This document shows positions 43,907 through 51,291 of a stretch of 64,000 nucleotides of DNA, one piece after another. The notes beneath the pieces are model-generated. The model did no database searches. It saw nothing but the letters and a program-made list of their open reading frames with translations, and was not told where the DNA came from. Both the position numbers and the translations under genes were made by a program. The DNA is from Wenyingzhuangia marina (GTDB taxonomy: Bacteria; Bacteroidota; Bacteroidia; Flavobacteriales; Flavobacteriaceae): positions 124,001 to 188,000 of the forward strand of contig NZ_FQXQ01000002.1 of assembly GCF_900130035.1 (NCBI RefSeq), written 5' to 3'. Every line of letters begins with the position of its first letter. Position 1 is the first letter of the stretch.

Positions 43907-44815
43907 ATGTCTTCCAAAACATTACACTACAAATCTGTTAGTTATTTTCTTCAAAAATTAAAATACTCAAGCCCTGTTTTTAAAGATTTTGCGGTTATTC
44001 ACTTAGAAAATTTACATACACCTAGTGAACTTATTGATTTAAAAGTTACTTGTGAATTTTACTGTATTATGTTTAACAAAGCTAGTTCTAACTTAGGGTA
44101 TGGTGGTTTGGAATATTATTTAAACGCAGGAGCTTTATCTTTTGTTGCTCCCAATCAAATAATTGAAGGAAAAGAAAATACCAATAGCAAACAAGGTTGG
44201 GTTTTGTGTTTTTCTCCTAAGTTTCTAAAAAATCATTCTTTATTAGAACAATTACATCAGTACCCATTTTTTGCATACGATTTTAACACGGCCTTGGCAG
44301 TAAATAAAACAGATGAAGTACAAATGAATTTAGCCATTAATAGAATTGTTGATGAATGCAATCAGCGAGATTTTTTATCACAAGATATTATTTGCTCTGA
44401 ATTAGAATTATTACTTAAACACTGTTTGCGTATTGCTTCTAAAAACAATTATTTAGCAACCAATCATCTAAATAACGATGTCATCAGCAGTATAGAAAAA
44501 CTTCTGGAAGATTATTTTATTAAAGAATTACAGTTAACTCTTGGGCTGCCTAAAATAAATTATTTATCAGAACAACTTCATTTGTCTAATAAATATCTCA
44601 GCAGTATTGTCCATCAAATAACTGGGATAAAAACCACCGACTATATCAATCAATTTGCTATCAATAAATCCAAATTACAATTGCTAAATTCTAACAAAAC
44701 AGTGCAAGAAATTGCTTTTGAAACCGGATTTTCTCAACCTCATTATTACACCAAATTGTTTAAAAAGTATAACGAAATTACTCCAAAAGCCTACAGAAAT
44801 TTACATCAACAATAG
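43907..44815 (+). CDS. AraC-family transcriptional regulator
   Basis: The protein is 302 residues from the ATG at 43907 (MSSKTLHYKSVSYF). The earlier ATG at 43868 lies within a perfect -7 box. An N-terminal cupin-like sensor (LKVTCEFYCIMF, GALSFVAPNQIIEGKE) precedes a double helix-turn-helix at about 200-302 (LSEQLHLSNKYLSSIVHQ, then VQEIAFETGFSQPHYYTKLFKK). It stands between a GH97 gene and a T9SS-exported beta-helix gene. Immediately after its stop are two 21-bp direct repeats of AraC-operator spacing, making the downstream gene its probable target. Confidence 0.93.
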   Translation: MSSKTLHYKSVSYFLQKLKYSSPVFKDFAVIHLENLHTPSELIDLKVTCEFYCIMFNKASSNLGYGGLEYYLNAGALSFVAPNQIIEGKENTNSKQGWVLCFSPKFLKNHSLLEQLHQYPFFAYDFNTALAVNKTDEVQMNLAINRIVDECNQRDFLSQDIICSELELLLKHCLRIASKNNYLATNHLNNDVISSIEKLLEDYFIKELQLTLGLPKINYLSEQLHLSNKYLSSIVHQITGIKTTDYINQFAINKSKLQLLNSNKTVQEIAFETGFSQPHYYTKLFKKYNEITPKAYRNLHQQ

Positions 44816-44857
44816 CAATCTGTAGTTTGTGTTAGTCAATCCGTAGTTTGTGTTATT
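44816..44857 (+). promoter_or_regulatory. 21-bp tandem operator-like repeat upstream of the T9SS protein gene
   Basis: Two consecutive 21-bp units begin at 44816 and 44837, each with CAATC(T/C)GTAGTTTGTGTTA as its first 19 bases. A period of 21 bp, two helical turns, is that of AraC-type tandem half-sites. They lie directly after the AraC stop and 55 bp before the next ATG. No exact TAnnTTTG box is seen between, consistent with activator dependence. Confidence 0.7.
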
Positions 44858-44911
44858 TTTTAAAATAAATGTTGTGTTTTTTTGCTTTTCATTAAATCAT
44901 TAATTTTTTAT

Positions 44912-46846
44912 ATGAAAAGAAAACTACTCACACTAACAGCTTTTATTGTAGGAATTACCACCTATTCACAAAACGTAAACATCCCCAATGCTACTTTTAA
45001 AAGTTATTTGGTAAACAACGGTGCAATTAACATCAATGGTGATACTGAGATTTCGGTTGCCGAAGCACAAGCTTTTGGAGGAACGATTAATGTGAACAAC
45101 AAAGGAATATCAGACTTAACAGGTATTGAAGCATTTACCAATTTTATTACTTTAACTTGTTACGGAAACAACTTAACATATTTAGATCTTTCTAGTTGTA
45201 GCAATTTAAGAAATCTAAACTGCACCAATAACAACCAATTAGAGCATTTAAATATTGCCACAGGAAACAACAGACTTTTATACCAAGTAAATGCCAATAA
45301 TAATGCTAGTTTATTGTGTATCCAGTTAGACAATGGTTATAGTCTCACCAACAATCAAAATATTTTATGGACAAAAGATAGCCATACAGATTACAGCTAT
45401 AGCGATTGTAGATCTCAAAACATTTATGTAAATGTAAATGCTACAGGAAATAGCGATGGTACTTCTTGGGCAGATGCTTACACGACCTTAAGTGATGGTT
45501 TGGCTGATTCTTCTCAAAATGATGTAATATGGGTAGCGAAAGGAACTTATAATCCTAACAACAACATTGATCCATTACTTATTACAGCTAAGGGAGCTAA
45601 AATTATGGGAGGATTTCAAGGAAATGAAAACACGTTAACGGATAGAGATGTTAGTAAAATTTACACCGATAATGCTACCATTATTACAGGTGATTTTAAC
45701 AATGATGACATTGCTGGAGATTTTAACGCTAACCGAACTGACAATGCCACCAAATTGTTAAAATTAGCAGCTCACAATGTAACTCTAGACGGGTTTATCC
45801 TTCAAAATGCACATACTTCTGCCTCTAGTCCAATTATTGAAGTAGGAACTAATATTACCAATTTTTCATTAAAAAACATTTTCATAAGAGAAAACTACAG
45901 CAATGGTATTTTATTAGATTGGAGAACTTTTTCTGGAAATGTAATTGTAGAAAACGTAGCAATTAAAAACAACAGCACAAACAATGGAATCCTTTTGGTA
46001 CAACACAACAATACCAATACAAGTGAACTTACTACAAACTGGGCTAATATTTTATTGGCAGACAATACTTACAATGCAGACTGGGGAGCCATTTGGTTTA
46101 GGAGAGGAACTTCAAGTAATACTGGTAGAAATGTAAAACACTATGTAAGCAACGCTACTTTTATAAACAATAGTAACCAACACGCATCAATACGTAATTT
46201 AATCAATGTAAGTGGTGATGGTTGGCATCATTTGGAAATTTTAAACAGTATTTTTTGGAACAACTTATACAACACCAATACAGTAAGTGACAATGATCTT
46301 TTTAATACCAAAAAAAACGAAGGAAACAATCAAACTGTTGTTGTTAAAAACGTAATAGGAAATATTAGTAGTATTGTTACCACAGGAGTTTATTCTGAAA
46401 CTAATGTAAACAATACTGCTGCTGATTTATTTTTAGATGCAAACTACAAACCAACATCAAATTCATCGGTTGTTATAGATCAAGGAGACAATACACTTTA
46501 CAACACAAGCTTGTTTAATAATTTTGATTTACAAGGAAATGATAGATTTTACAACACCACTATTGACTTAGGAGCTTTTGAATATGAAGGGACTTTAAGT
46601 GCAAACAATATTCAAAAAGACAAATCTGTTCATATTTTTCCAAATCCTGTTGACAACGAATTGCATATAAATGCAAATTCACCTATTAAAAGCTATGCTA
46701 TTTATAACATCACAGGTGATTTGGTAAAAGAAAACCATGAGCTATCGGAGAACATCATTAACTTATCATATTTAAGTTCTGGAGTGTACATTCTTAGCAT
46801 TAACACAGAAAAAGGAATTGCACATCAAAAAATTATGAAAAAATAA
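44912..46846 (+). CDS. T9SS-secreted beta-helix protein
   Basis: The protein is 644 residues from the ATG at 44912, with a signal peptide ending ITTYSQ. Residues about 20-150 contain a short leucine-rich-like region (LTGIEAFTNFITLTC, LDLSSCSNLRNLNC). The middle is a right-handed parallel beta-helix of the pectate-lyase/Omp type (YVNVNATGNSDGTSWADAYT, then KIMGGFQGNE, VTLDGFILQNAH). The C-terminus is a type A sorting domain (HIFPNPVDNELHI, LSSGVYILSI, HQKIMKK), which directs export and surface attachment through the type IX system. A polysaccharide-binding or lyase-like role is possible but not shown. Confidence 0.88.
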   Translation: MKRKLLTLTAFIVGITTYSQNVNIPNATFKSYLVNNGAININGDTEISVAEAQAFGGTINVNNKGISDLTGIEAFTNFITLTCYGNNLTYLDLSSCSNLRNLNCTNNNQLEHLNIATGNNRLLYQVNANNNASLLCIQLDNGYSLTNNQNILWTKDSHTDYSYSDCRSQNIYVNVNATGNSDGTSWADAYTTLSDGLADSSQNDVIWVAKGTYNPNNNIDPLLITAKGAKIMGGFQGNENTLTDRDVSKIYTDNATIITGDFNNDDIAGDFNANRTDNATKLLKLAAHNVTLDGFILQNAHTSASSPIIEVGTNITNFSLKNIFIRENYSNGILLDWRTFSGNVIVENVAIKNNSTNNGILLVQHNNTNTSELTTNWANILLADNTYNADWGAIWFRRGTSSNTGRNVKHYVSNATFINNSNQHASIRNLINVSGDGWHHLEILNSIFWNNLYNTNTVSDNDLFNTKKNEGNNQTVVVKNVIGNISSIVTTGVYSETNVNNTAADLFLDANYKPTSNSSVVIDQGDNTLYNTSLFNNFDLQGNDRFYNTTIDLGAFEYEGTLSANNIQKDKSVHIFPNPVDNELHINANSPIKSYAIYNITGDLVKENHELSENIINLSYLSSGVYILSINTEKGIAHQKIMKK

Positions 46847-46884
46847 AAGTGTAAATAAACAATTAAAATTGTTGCGAAAAAGAG

Positions 46885-46919
46885 AACTGCCCAATAACTT
46901 ATATTGGGCAGTTTTTTTA
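46885..46919 (+). terminator. Terminator between convergent T9SS-protein and LysR genes
   Basis: AACTGCCCAAT and ATTGGGCAGTT form an 11-bp stem with a 7-nt loop, then a run of T. It is located between convergent stop codons. Confidence 0.92.
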
Positions 46920-46925
46920 TAAAAA

Positions 46926-47816
46926 TTACATTACTGAAAATTGTTCTTTAAAATTCAATATAAAATCATTGATGTATTTTTTGTTTTTATCTGCTTTTCT
47001 TACCACCAAATAATGGGTTCTTTTTAATCCTTTATTTCCAACTTTTTTAAATACAATATTTTCAGGAATCTTAAATAATTTTAAAGCCCATAAAGGCATA
47101 CATGTAATTCCAATATTAGCCTCTATCATTTCTAAAGCCACTTGTGTTAAAGGAACTGCCGATATTTTTAAAGGCATTACATTGTTTGGTTTTAGCCATT
47201 GTTGGTAAACTGAAACTGTTTCTAAAGGATAAGAATGAATAATTAAATGTTCTTGATAAAAATCTTTGGCCATTATTTTCTTTAACTTATTTAAAGGATG
47301 TTCTTTATGCATTATAGCTAAAATCTCATCTTCAAAAAAAGGGATACAAAACAAAGAATTATCTTCAGGCTTTAGGGTAACAATGGCAATATCAATTTCA
47401 TTAGAAAGTATTTTTTGAATTGGATGATGCGTAGCTTCTAAATTTAAATCTACCTGTATTTCTGGATATAACACCCCCATTCTTTGTATAAATCCAGGCA
47501 AACCATGATAAAAAGAATAACATTCTGTACTTACCTTGATGGTTCCTGTTGAACCTGCTTGTATTTTTTTAATATCATTTAGTCCTTTTTCAATACTGCT
47601 TAATACGGTATTTCCTAAATGATACAATTCAGTTCCTTCTTCGGTTAATTCCCATTGATTTCTTTTTCTAAAAAAAACCTTAAACCCTAATTGTAGTTCT
47701 AATTCTTTTAACTGATGACTTAATGCAGATTGAGTTAAGAATAACTTTTCTGTAGCATTTGCTAAGTTTCCTTCTTCTACAATGGTTTTAATTAACCTAA
47801 AATACTTTGTTTCCAT
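46926..47816 (-). CDS. LysR-family transcriptional regulator
   Basis: The protein is 296 residues. The N-terminal winged helix (YFRLIKTIVEEGNLANATEK, LTQSALSHQLKELE) and the LysR substrate-binding domain (GTIKVSTECYSFYHGLPGFI, and GITCMPLWALKLF) are complete. It has a MetR-like look, with a hydrophobic effector site, but the inducer is unknown. It is divergent from the HPP-family gene, which is the natural target for regulation. The -7 box ends only 5 nt from the start codon, suggesting a leaderless mRNA. Confidence 0.94.
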   Translation of the reverse strand: METKYFRLIKTIVEEGNLANATEKLFLTQSALSHQLKELELQLGFKVFFRKRNQWELTEEGTELYHLGNTVLSSIEKGLNDIKKIQAGSTGTIKVSTECYSFYHGLPGFIQRMGVLYPEIQVDLNLEATHHPIQKILSNEIDIAIVTLKPEDNSLFCIPFFEDEILAIMHKEHPLNKLKKIMAKDFYQEHLIIHSYPLETVSVYQQWLKPNNVMPLKISAVPLTQVALEMIEANIGITCMPLWALKLFKIPENIVFKKVGNKGLKRTHYLVVRKADKNKKYINDFILNFKEQFSVM

Positions 47817-47821
47817 GGTCG

Positions 47822-47829
47822 CAAAACTA
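47822..47829 (-). promoter_or_regulatory. -7 box of the LysR gene, start-codon proximal
   Basis: CAAAACTA reads TAGTTTTG on the minus strand, an exact TAnnTTTG. Its last base is 6 positions from the A of the ATG at 47816, so the predicted transcription start falls at or very near the start codon. Confidence 0.6.
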
Positions 47830-47924
47830 CGTAATGTAAAGAATAATCAAACAATTTTCAATTAATTTCAATCTACCATGATTTTTTTTCAATCTATTCC
47901 AAATTTTAGGAGTATCATCCTTTA

Positions 47925-47932
47925 TAATTTTG
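47925..47932 (+). promoter_or_regulatory. -7 promoter box of the HPP-family gene
   Basis: TAATTTTG is an exact TAnnTTTG box, 43 bp upstream of the ATG at 47976, in the divergent LysR/HPP intergenic region. Confidence 0.6.
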
Positions 47933-47975
47933 CAAAGTCTAAAAATTAAGTAACCTCCCATTCCTTTATTTTAGT

Positions 47976-48569
47976 ATGAGCAAACATAACATTAAAAGAA
48001 CTCTAAGAGTATCAAAGTACATTATATATAAAGAAACATTAGTAGATTATAAAGAGCATTTTTGGTCTTTTATAGGTGCGTTTGTAGGTATAGGTTTAAT
48101 AGCTTTTCTACAATCAAAATTTTTAATAGATCAAGAAAATATACTATTAATAGGATCCTTTGGAGCTTCTAGCGTATTAATTTACGGAGAAATACAAAGT
48201 CCCCTAGCCCAGCCTAGAAACTTAATAGGAGGACATATGATTTCAGCTTTTATTGGCGTGACCATGTTTAAATTATTTCCTGATATGATGTGGTTTACTG
48301 CATCATTAGCAGTTGCTTTGTCTATTGTACTGATGCAAGTAACCAAAACCATGCACCCTCCTGGTGGGGCTACTGCCTTAATTGCGGTTATCGGTACAGA
48401 AAAAGTAAAGGCTTTGGGGTATTTATATGTAATTGCTCCTGTCTTTATCGGAGTAATAATATTATTACTTGTGGCTTTAATTTTTAACAACATTACTTCA
48501 CATAGACGTTATCCATCTAAAAAAATAACAAAGACTAAGTTCTTTAAAAAGCTATCTAAATCATATTAA
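47976..48569 (+). CDS. HPP-family integral membrane protein
   Basis: The protein is 197 residues with four to five membrane segments (FIGAFVGIGLIAFLQ, ILLIGSFGASSVLIYG, MMWFTASLAVALSIVL, YLYVIAPVFIGVIILL). The family-defining KTMHPPGGATALIAVIG lies at about 125-143, and SPLAQPRNLIGGHMISAFIG is also typical. HPP proteins have been linked to nitrite transport in some phototrophs; the substrate here is unknown. It is divergent from a LysR regulator, its probable controller. Confidence 0.92.
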   Translation: MSKHNIKRTLRVSKYIIYKETLVDYKEHFWSFIGAFVGIGLIAFLQSKFLIDQENILLIGSFGASSVLIYGEIQSPLAQPRNLIGGHMISAFIGVTMFKLFPDMMWFTASLAVALSIVLMQVTKTMHPPGGATALIAVIGTEKVKALGYLYVIAPVFIGVIILLLVALIFNNITSHRRYPSKKITKTKFFKKLSKSY

Positions 48570-48580
48570 CAAGGTTTAAA

Positions 48581-48628
48581 TGTGTAAAATTTACACACTT
48601 ACAATCTTCTTTTACACATATTATACAC
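48581..48628. promoter_or_regulatory. Candidate enhancer (UAS) sites upstream of the PepSY-like triplet
   Basis: TGTGTAAAATTTACACA (48581-48597) is a perfect 17-bp palindrome. Its right half TTTACACA recurs at 48611-48618, exactly 21 bp from its first occurrence at 48590, and a weaker TATACAC follows at 48622. The sites lie about 90-140 bp upstream of a -24/-12-like element, the normal place for a sigma-54 activator. The Fis-type regulator encoded at 49954 is the obvious candidate; binding is inferred. Confidence 0.5.
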
Positions 48629-48647
48629 GTTTTTTTTTAAGCAAAAA

Positions 48648-48704
48648 AAACACTAAAACCCCACAAACACTTGTAAAACAAAGGTTTGTGGGGTTTTAGT
48701 GTTT
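48648..48704. terminator. Perfect 21-bp hairpin between the HPP and PepSY-like genes
   Basis: A 21-base arm (48648-48668) containing ACTAAAACCCCACAAAC is exactly complementary to 48684-48704, with a 15-nt loop. It could terminate the HPP transcript, but no T-run follows on the plus strand (TATATAAATC). The minus strand does have a T-rich 3' flank. A DNA-structure or mRNA-processing role is possible. Confidence 0.6.
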
Positions 48705-48716
48705 ATATAAATCTTA

Positions 48717-48733
48717 TTGGCATATTTCTTTCT
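48717..48733 (+). promoter_or_regulatory. Near-consensus sigma-54 (-24/-12) promoter of the PepSY-like triplet
   Basis: TTGGCATATTTCTTTCT has the intact -24 element TTGGCA and the correct spacing to TTTCT. The consensus -12 element is TTGCT/TTGCA, so one key base (the G of GC) differs. It is 46 bp upstream of the first PepSY-like ATG, and no TAnnTTTG box is seen in the same interval. Support is moderate because of the -12 mismatch. Confidence 0.4.
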
Positions 48734-48779
48734 TTATACCTAGTGTAAATAATTAATAACAAATCAAAAAATATTAATC

Positions 48780-49088
48780 ATGAAGAAAGTAATCCTATCA
48801 ATCGCAATTTTAGCAAGTGGAGTAGCAACGTATGCAATACCAACCCCTGAAACCCCTATTAACACCATCAACATTATTATGAATGATGGATTTACAGAAG
48901 TAGCTGTAGACAAATTACCAGAAGCTGTTACCAATGCTGTAAAAACAGACTTTGAAACAGCAACTATTAGTAAAGCTTATGTAAACTCTAGTGAACAATA
49001 CAAATTAGAACTTACTACTAATGGTGCCTCAAGTACTGTTTATGTAGACAAAGATGGAAACTGGGTAAAAGTAAGTGACATCAAATAA
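48780..49088 (+). CDS. PepSY-like (DUF2874/BLIP-like) small secreted protein, copy 1
   Basis: The protein is 102 residues with a signal peptide (MKKVILSIAILASGVATYA). One PepSY-like unit follows: KLPEAVTNAVKTDFETATIS is the helix and YKLELTTNGASSTVYVDKDGNW the sheet, the PF11396-type pattern. It is the first of three tandem paralogues and the most divergent in the linker (PTPETPINTIN). All three are upstream of a sigma-54 response regulator. Periplasmic or surface location is predicted; PepSY-like domains are thought to inhibit or sense proteases or other partners, but the role here is unknown. Confidence 0.85.
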   Translation: MKKVILSIAILASGVATYAIPTPETPINTINIIMNDGFTEVAVDKLPEAVTNAVKTDFETATISKAYVNSSEQYKLELTTNGASSTVYVDKDGNWVKVSDIK

Positions 49089-49140
49089 TTCTAAACAATC
49101 AAAAAAAACAATTTTTATAAACCATATAAATAAATATATC

Positions 49141-49449
49141 ATGAAAAAAGTAATCTTATCAATCGCAATTTTAGCAAGTGGAGTAGTAACGTATGCAATG
49201 GTTAGCCCTGTAATGCCTACTACAAGTATCAATATCGTAATGAACGATGAATTTACAGAAGTAGCTGTAGACAAATTACCAGAAACAGTTACTAGTGCTG
49301 TTAAAAAAGCTTATGCTACAGCAACTATTGACAAAGCTTATGTAAATGCAAGTGAGCAGTACAAATTAGAACTTACTGTTGATGATACAGCTAAAACTGT
49401 ATATGTTGACAAAGAAGGAAACTTAATCAACTTAAATACAGTTGAATAA
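49141..49449 (+). CDS. PepSY-like small secreted protein, copy 2
   Basis: The protein is 102 residues from the ATG at 49141. A longer frame from 49075 overlaps copy 1 and would bury the signal peptide, so it is rejected. The signal peptide ASGVVTYA is followed by the linker MVSPVMPTTSINIVMNDEF and one PepSY-like unit (KLPETVTSAVKKAYATATID, YKLELTVDDTAKTVYVDKEG). It is very similar to copy 3, including the leader AAATAAATATATC just before the ATG. This points to recent tandem duplication of a gene together with its ribosome-binding region. Confidence 0.85.
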   Translation: MKKVILSIAILASGVVTYAMVSPVMPTTSINIVMNDEFTEVAVDKLPETVTSAVKKAYATATIDKAYVNASEQYKLELTVDDTAKTVYVDKEGNLINLNTVE

Positions 49450-49508
49450 TTTCTCCTTATTCAATTATGAAAAAGAAAAATAATTTTTAATCATTAAATA
49501 AATATATC

Positions 49509-49817
49509 ATGAAAAAGATCATCTTATCAATCGCAATTTTAGCAAGTGGAGTAGCAACGTATGCAATGGTTAGCCCTGTAATTCCTACTACAAGTATCAA
49601 TATCGTAATGAACGATGAGTTTACAGAAATAACTGTAGACAAATTACCAGAAGCAGTTACCAATGCTGTAACAAAAGATTTTGCTACCGCAACTATTAGT
49701 AAAGCTTATGTAAATGCAAATGGACAATACAAATTAGAACTTACTATTGATGATGCTTCTAAAACCGTATATGCTGATAGTGAAGGAAACTGGTTAGAAG
49801 AAAGTGCTGTTAAATAA
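49509..49817 (+). CDS. PepSY-like small secreted protein, copy 3
   Basis: The protein is 102 residues. A signal peptide ends ASGVATYA, then comes the same linker as copy 2 (MVSPVIPTTSIN), then one PepSY-like unit (KLPEAVTNAVTKDFATATIS, YKLELTIDDASKTVYADSEGNW). The leader before the ATG is nearly identical to that of copy 2. The gene is followed by a strong terminator at 49861, so the triplet is its own transcription unit and the response regulator at 49954 has a separate promoter. Confidence 0.85.
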   Translation: MKKIILSIAILASGVATYAMVSPVIPTTSINIVMNDEFTEITVDKLPEAVTNAVTKDFATATISKAYVNANGQYKLELTIDDASKTVYADSEGNWLEESAVK

Positions 49818-49860
49818 CAAACATATATAAAATTATAGCGTAAGATCTATAATTCACTTA

Positions 49861-49898
49861 AAAGGGCGTTTTTAATTAAAAACGCCCTTTTTGTTTTT
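49861..49898 (+). terminator. Terminator of the PepSY-like triplet
   Basis: AAAGGGCGTTTTTAATTAAAAACGCCCTTT type inverted repeat: arms AAAGGGCGTTTTT and AAAAACGCCCTTT with a 4-nt loop, followed by a run of T broken by one G. It lies 43 bp after the third copy. Confidence 0.93.
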
Positions 49899-49926
49899 TT
49901 TAACTACATAAGTCATGATATCTTAA

Positions 49927-49934
49927 TATTTTTG
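49927..49934 (+). promoter_or_regulatory. -7 promoter box of the response regulator
   Basis: TATTTTTG is an exact TAnnTTTG box 19 bp upstream of the ATG at 49954. The regulator therefore appears to be transcribed by the primary sigma factor, independently of the triplet. Confidence 0.65.
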
Positions 49935-49953
49935 TAAAACCAAGCACTACCAT

Positions 49954-51291
49954 ATGAAACAAATACTATTAATTGAAGATGATGTTACTTTTTCTAACAT
50001 GTTAAAGAAGTTTATGGAACGTCATAAATACATAGTTGATGTAAGTTATAACATTTCAGGAGCTAACAACTTGCTAAAATCCAATAATTACGATTTAATT
50101 TTTACAGATTTACGTTTGCCCGATGGAGATGGTATTGCCTTATTAAAGCAAATAAAGCAAGAACAAAATTTAACTCCTGTGGTTTTAATGACTAGTTATG
50201 CAGAAGTAGCTACTGCTGTACAAGCCATGAAACAAGGAGCTTTTGATTATATTTCTAAACCTTTTAACCCTAACGAAGTTTTAGAAGTTATTACCAACGC
50301 TTTAGAAATTAAAGAAAATAAAGATGTTGTAACCAAGCAACCAGCAATCTCAAAAAAAACAAATGAAAACTCCGATTTTGTAACTGGAATCAGTGCAGCT
50401 TCCAAAACTTTAAATGAATATATACATTTGGTAGCCCCTACAAACATGTCTGTTTTGGTTACCGGAGAAAGTGGAACAGGAAAAGAAGTTGTTGCCAAAA
50501 ATATTCACTTGCAAAGCTTAAGAAAAGACAAACCTTTTGTTGCTGTAGATTGTGGTGCCATCCCTAAAGAAATTGCTTCTAGTGAATTTTTTGGTCACAA
50601 AAAAGGATCTTTTACAGGTGCTGTTCAAGATAAAATAGGACACTTTGAAGCTGCCAATGGAGGAACCCTTTTTTTAGATGAAGTAGGTAATTTATCTTAT
50701 GAAAATCAAATTCAATTATTAAGAGCTTTACAAGAAAGAAAAATAAAACCAATTGGTAGTAGTACAGAAATAAATGTAGATATTCGATTGGTTACCGCTA
50801 CCAATGAAAACTTATTAGAGGTAGTAGAAAAAGGTAGTTTTAGAGAAGATTTATATCATCGATTAAATGAGTTCTCTATTGAAGTTCCTAGGTTAAAAGA
50901 TAGAAATGATGATTTAATTCTTTATGCTGATTTCTTTTTAAACAAAGCCAACAAACAACTAAATAAATCTGTTGTTGGGTTTTCTAAAGAAGTATTAACT
51001 ATTTTTCAGAATTATGAATGGCCTGGAAACATTAGAGAATTATCAAATATTATAAAAAGAGCCACTTTACTAACTACAGGAGAGTTAATTGAAGTAAATG
51101 CCTTACCTAATAAGTTTTTTAAAACTACAGAAGTTAAAACTTTTTCGGAGAACTTTTCTACCAAAGAAAATGAAAAAGAACTTATTATAAGTGCTTTAGA
51201 AAAAACGGATTATAACAGAACCCAAGCAGCAAAACTATTGAACATTACCAGAAAAACACTTTATAATAAAATGAAGCTTTATGAGATTTAG
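49954..51291 (+). CDS. NtrC-family sigma-54 response regulator with Fis HTH
   Basis: The protein is 445 residues with three domains. The receiver has the phospho-acceptor Asp52 in IFTDLRLPDGDG. The AAA+ domain has Walker A GESGTGKE, the sigma-54 loop GSFTGA, Walker B TLFLDEVGN and GNIRELSNIIKRA. The C-terminal Fis helix-turn-helix is intact (ALEKTDYNRTQAAKLLNI then TRKTLYNKM). It is separated by a terminator from the PepSY-like triplet and overlaps the stop of the convergent hybrid kinase by 4 bp. The kinase is its probable phosphodonor, and the triplet its probable target. Confidence 0.96.
   Translation: MKQILLIEDDVTFSNMLKKFMERHKYIVDVSYNISGANNLLKSNNYDLIFTDLRLPDGDGIALLKQIKQEQNLTPVVLMTSYAEVATAVQAMKQGAFDYISKPFNPNEVLEVITNALEIKENKDVVTKQPAISKKTNENSDFVTGISAASKTLNEYIHLVAPTNMSVLVTGESGTGKEVVAKNIHLQSLRKDKPFVAVDCGAIPKEIASSEFFGHKKGSFTGAVQDKIGHFEAANGGTLFLDEVGNLSYENQIQLLRALQERKIKPIGSSTEINVDIRLVTATNENLLEVVEKGSFREDLYHRLNEFSIEVPRLKDRNDDLILYADFFLNKANKQLNKSVVGFSKEVLTIFQNYEWPGNIRELSNIIKRATLLTTGELIEVNALPNKFFKTTEVKTFSENFSTKENEKELIISALEKTDYNRTQAAKLLNITRKTLYNKMKLYEI

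Noticed and set aside
49075-49140. Extended N-terminus of PepSY-like copy 2
   Set aside because: It would overlap copy 1 and bury the signal peptide; the ATG at 49141 has the same leader as copy 3.
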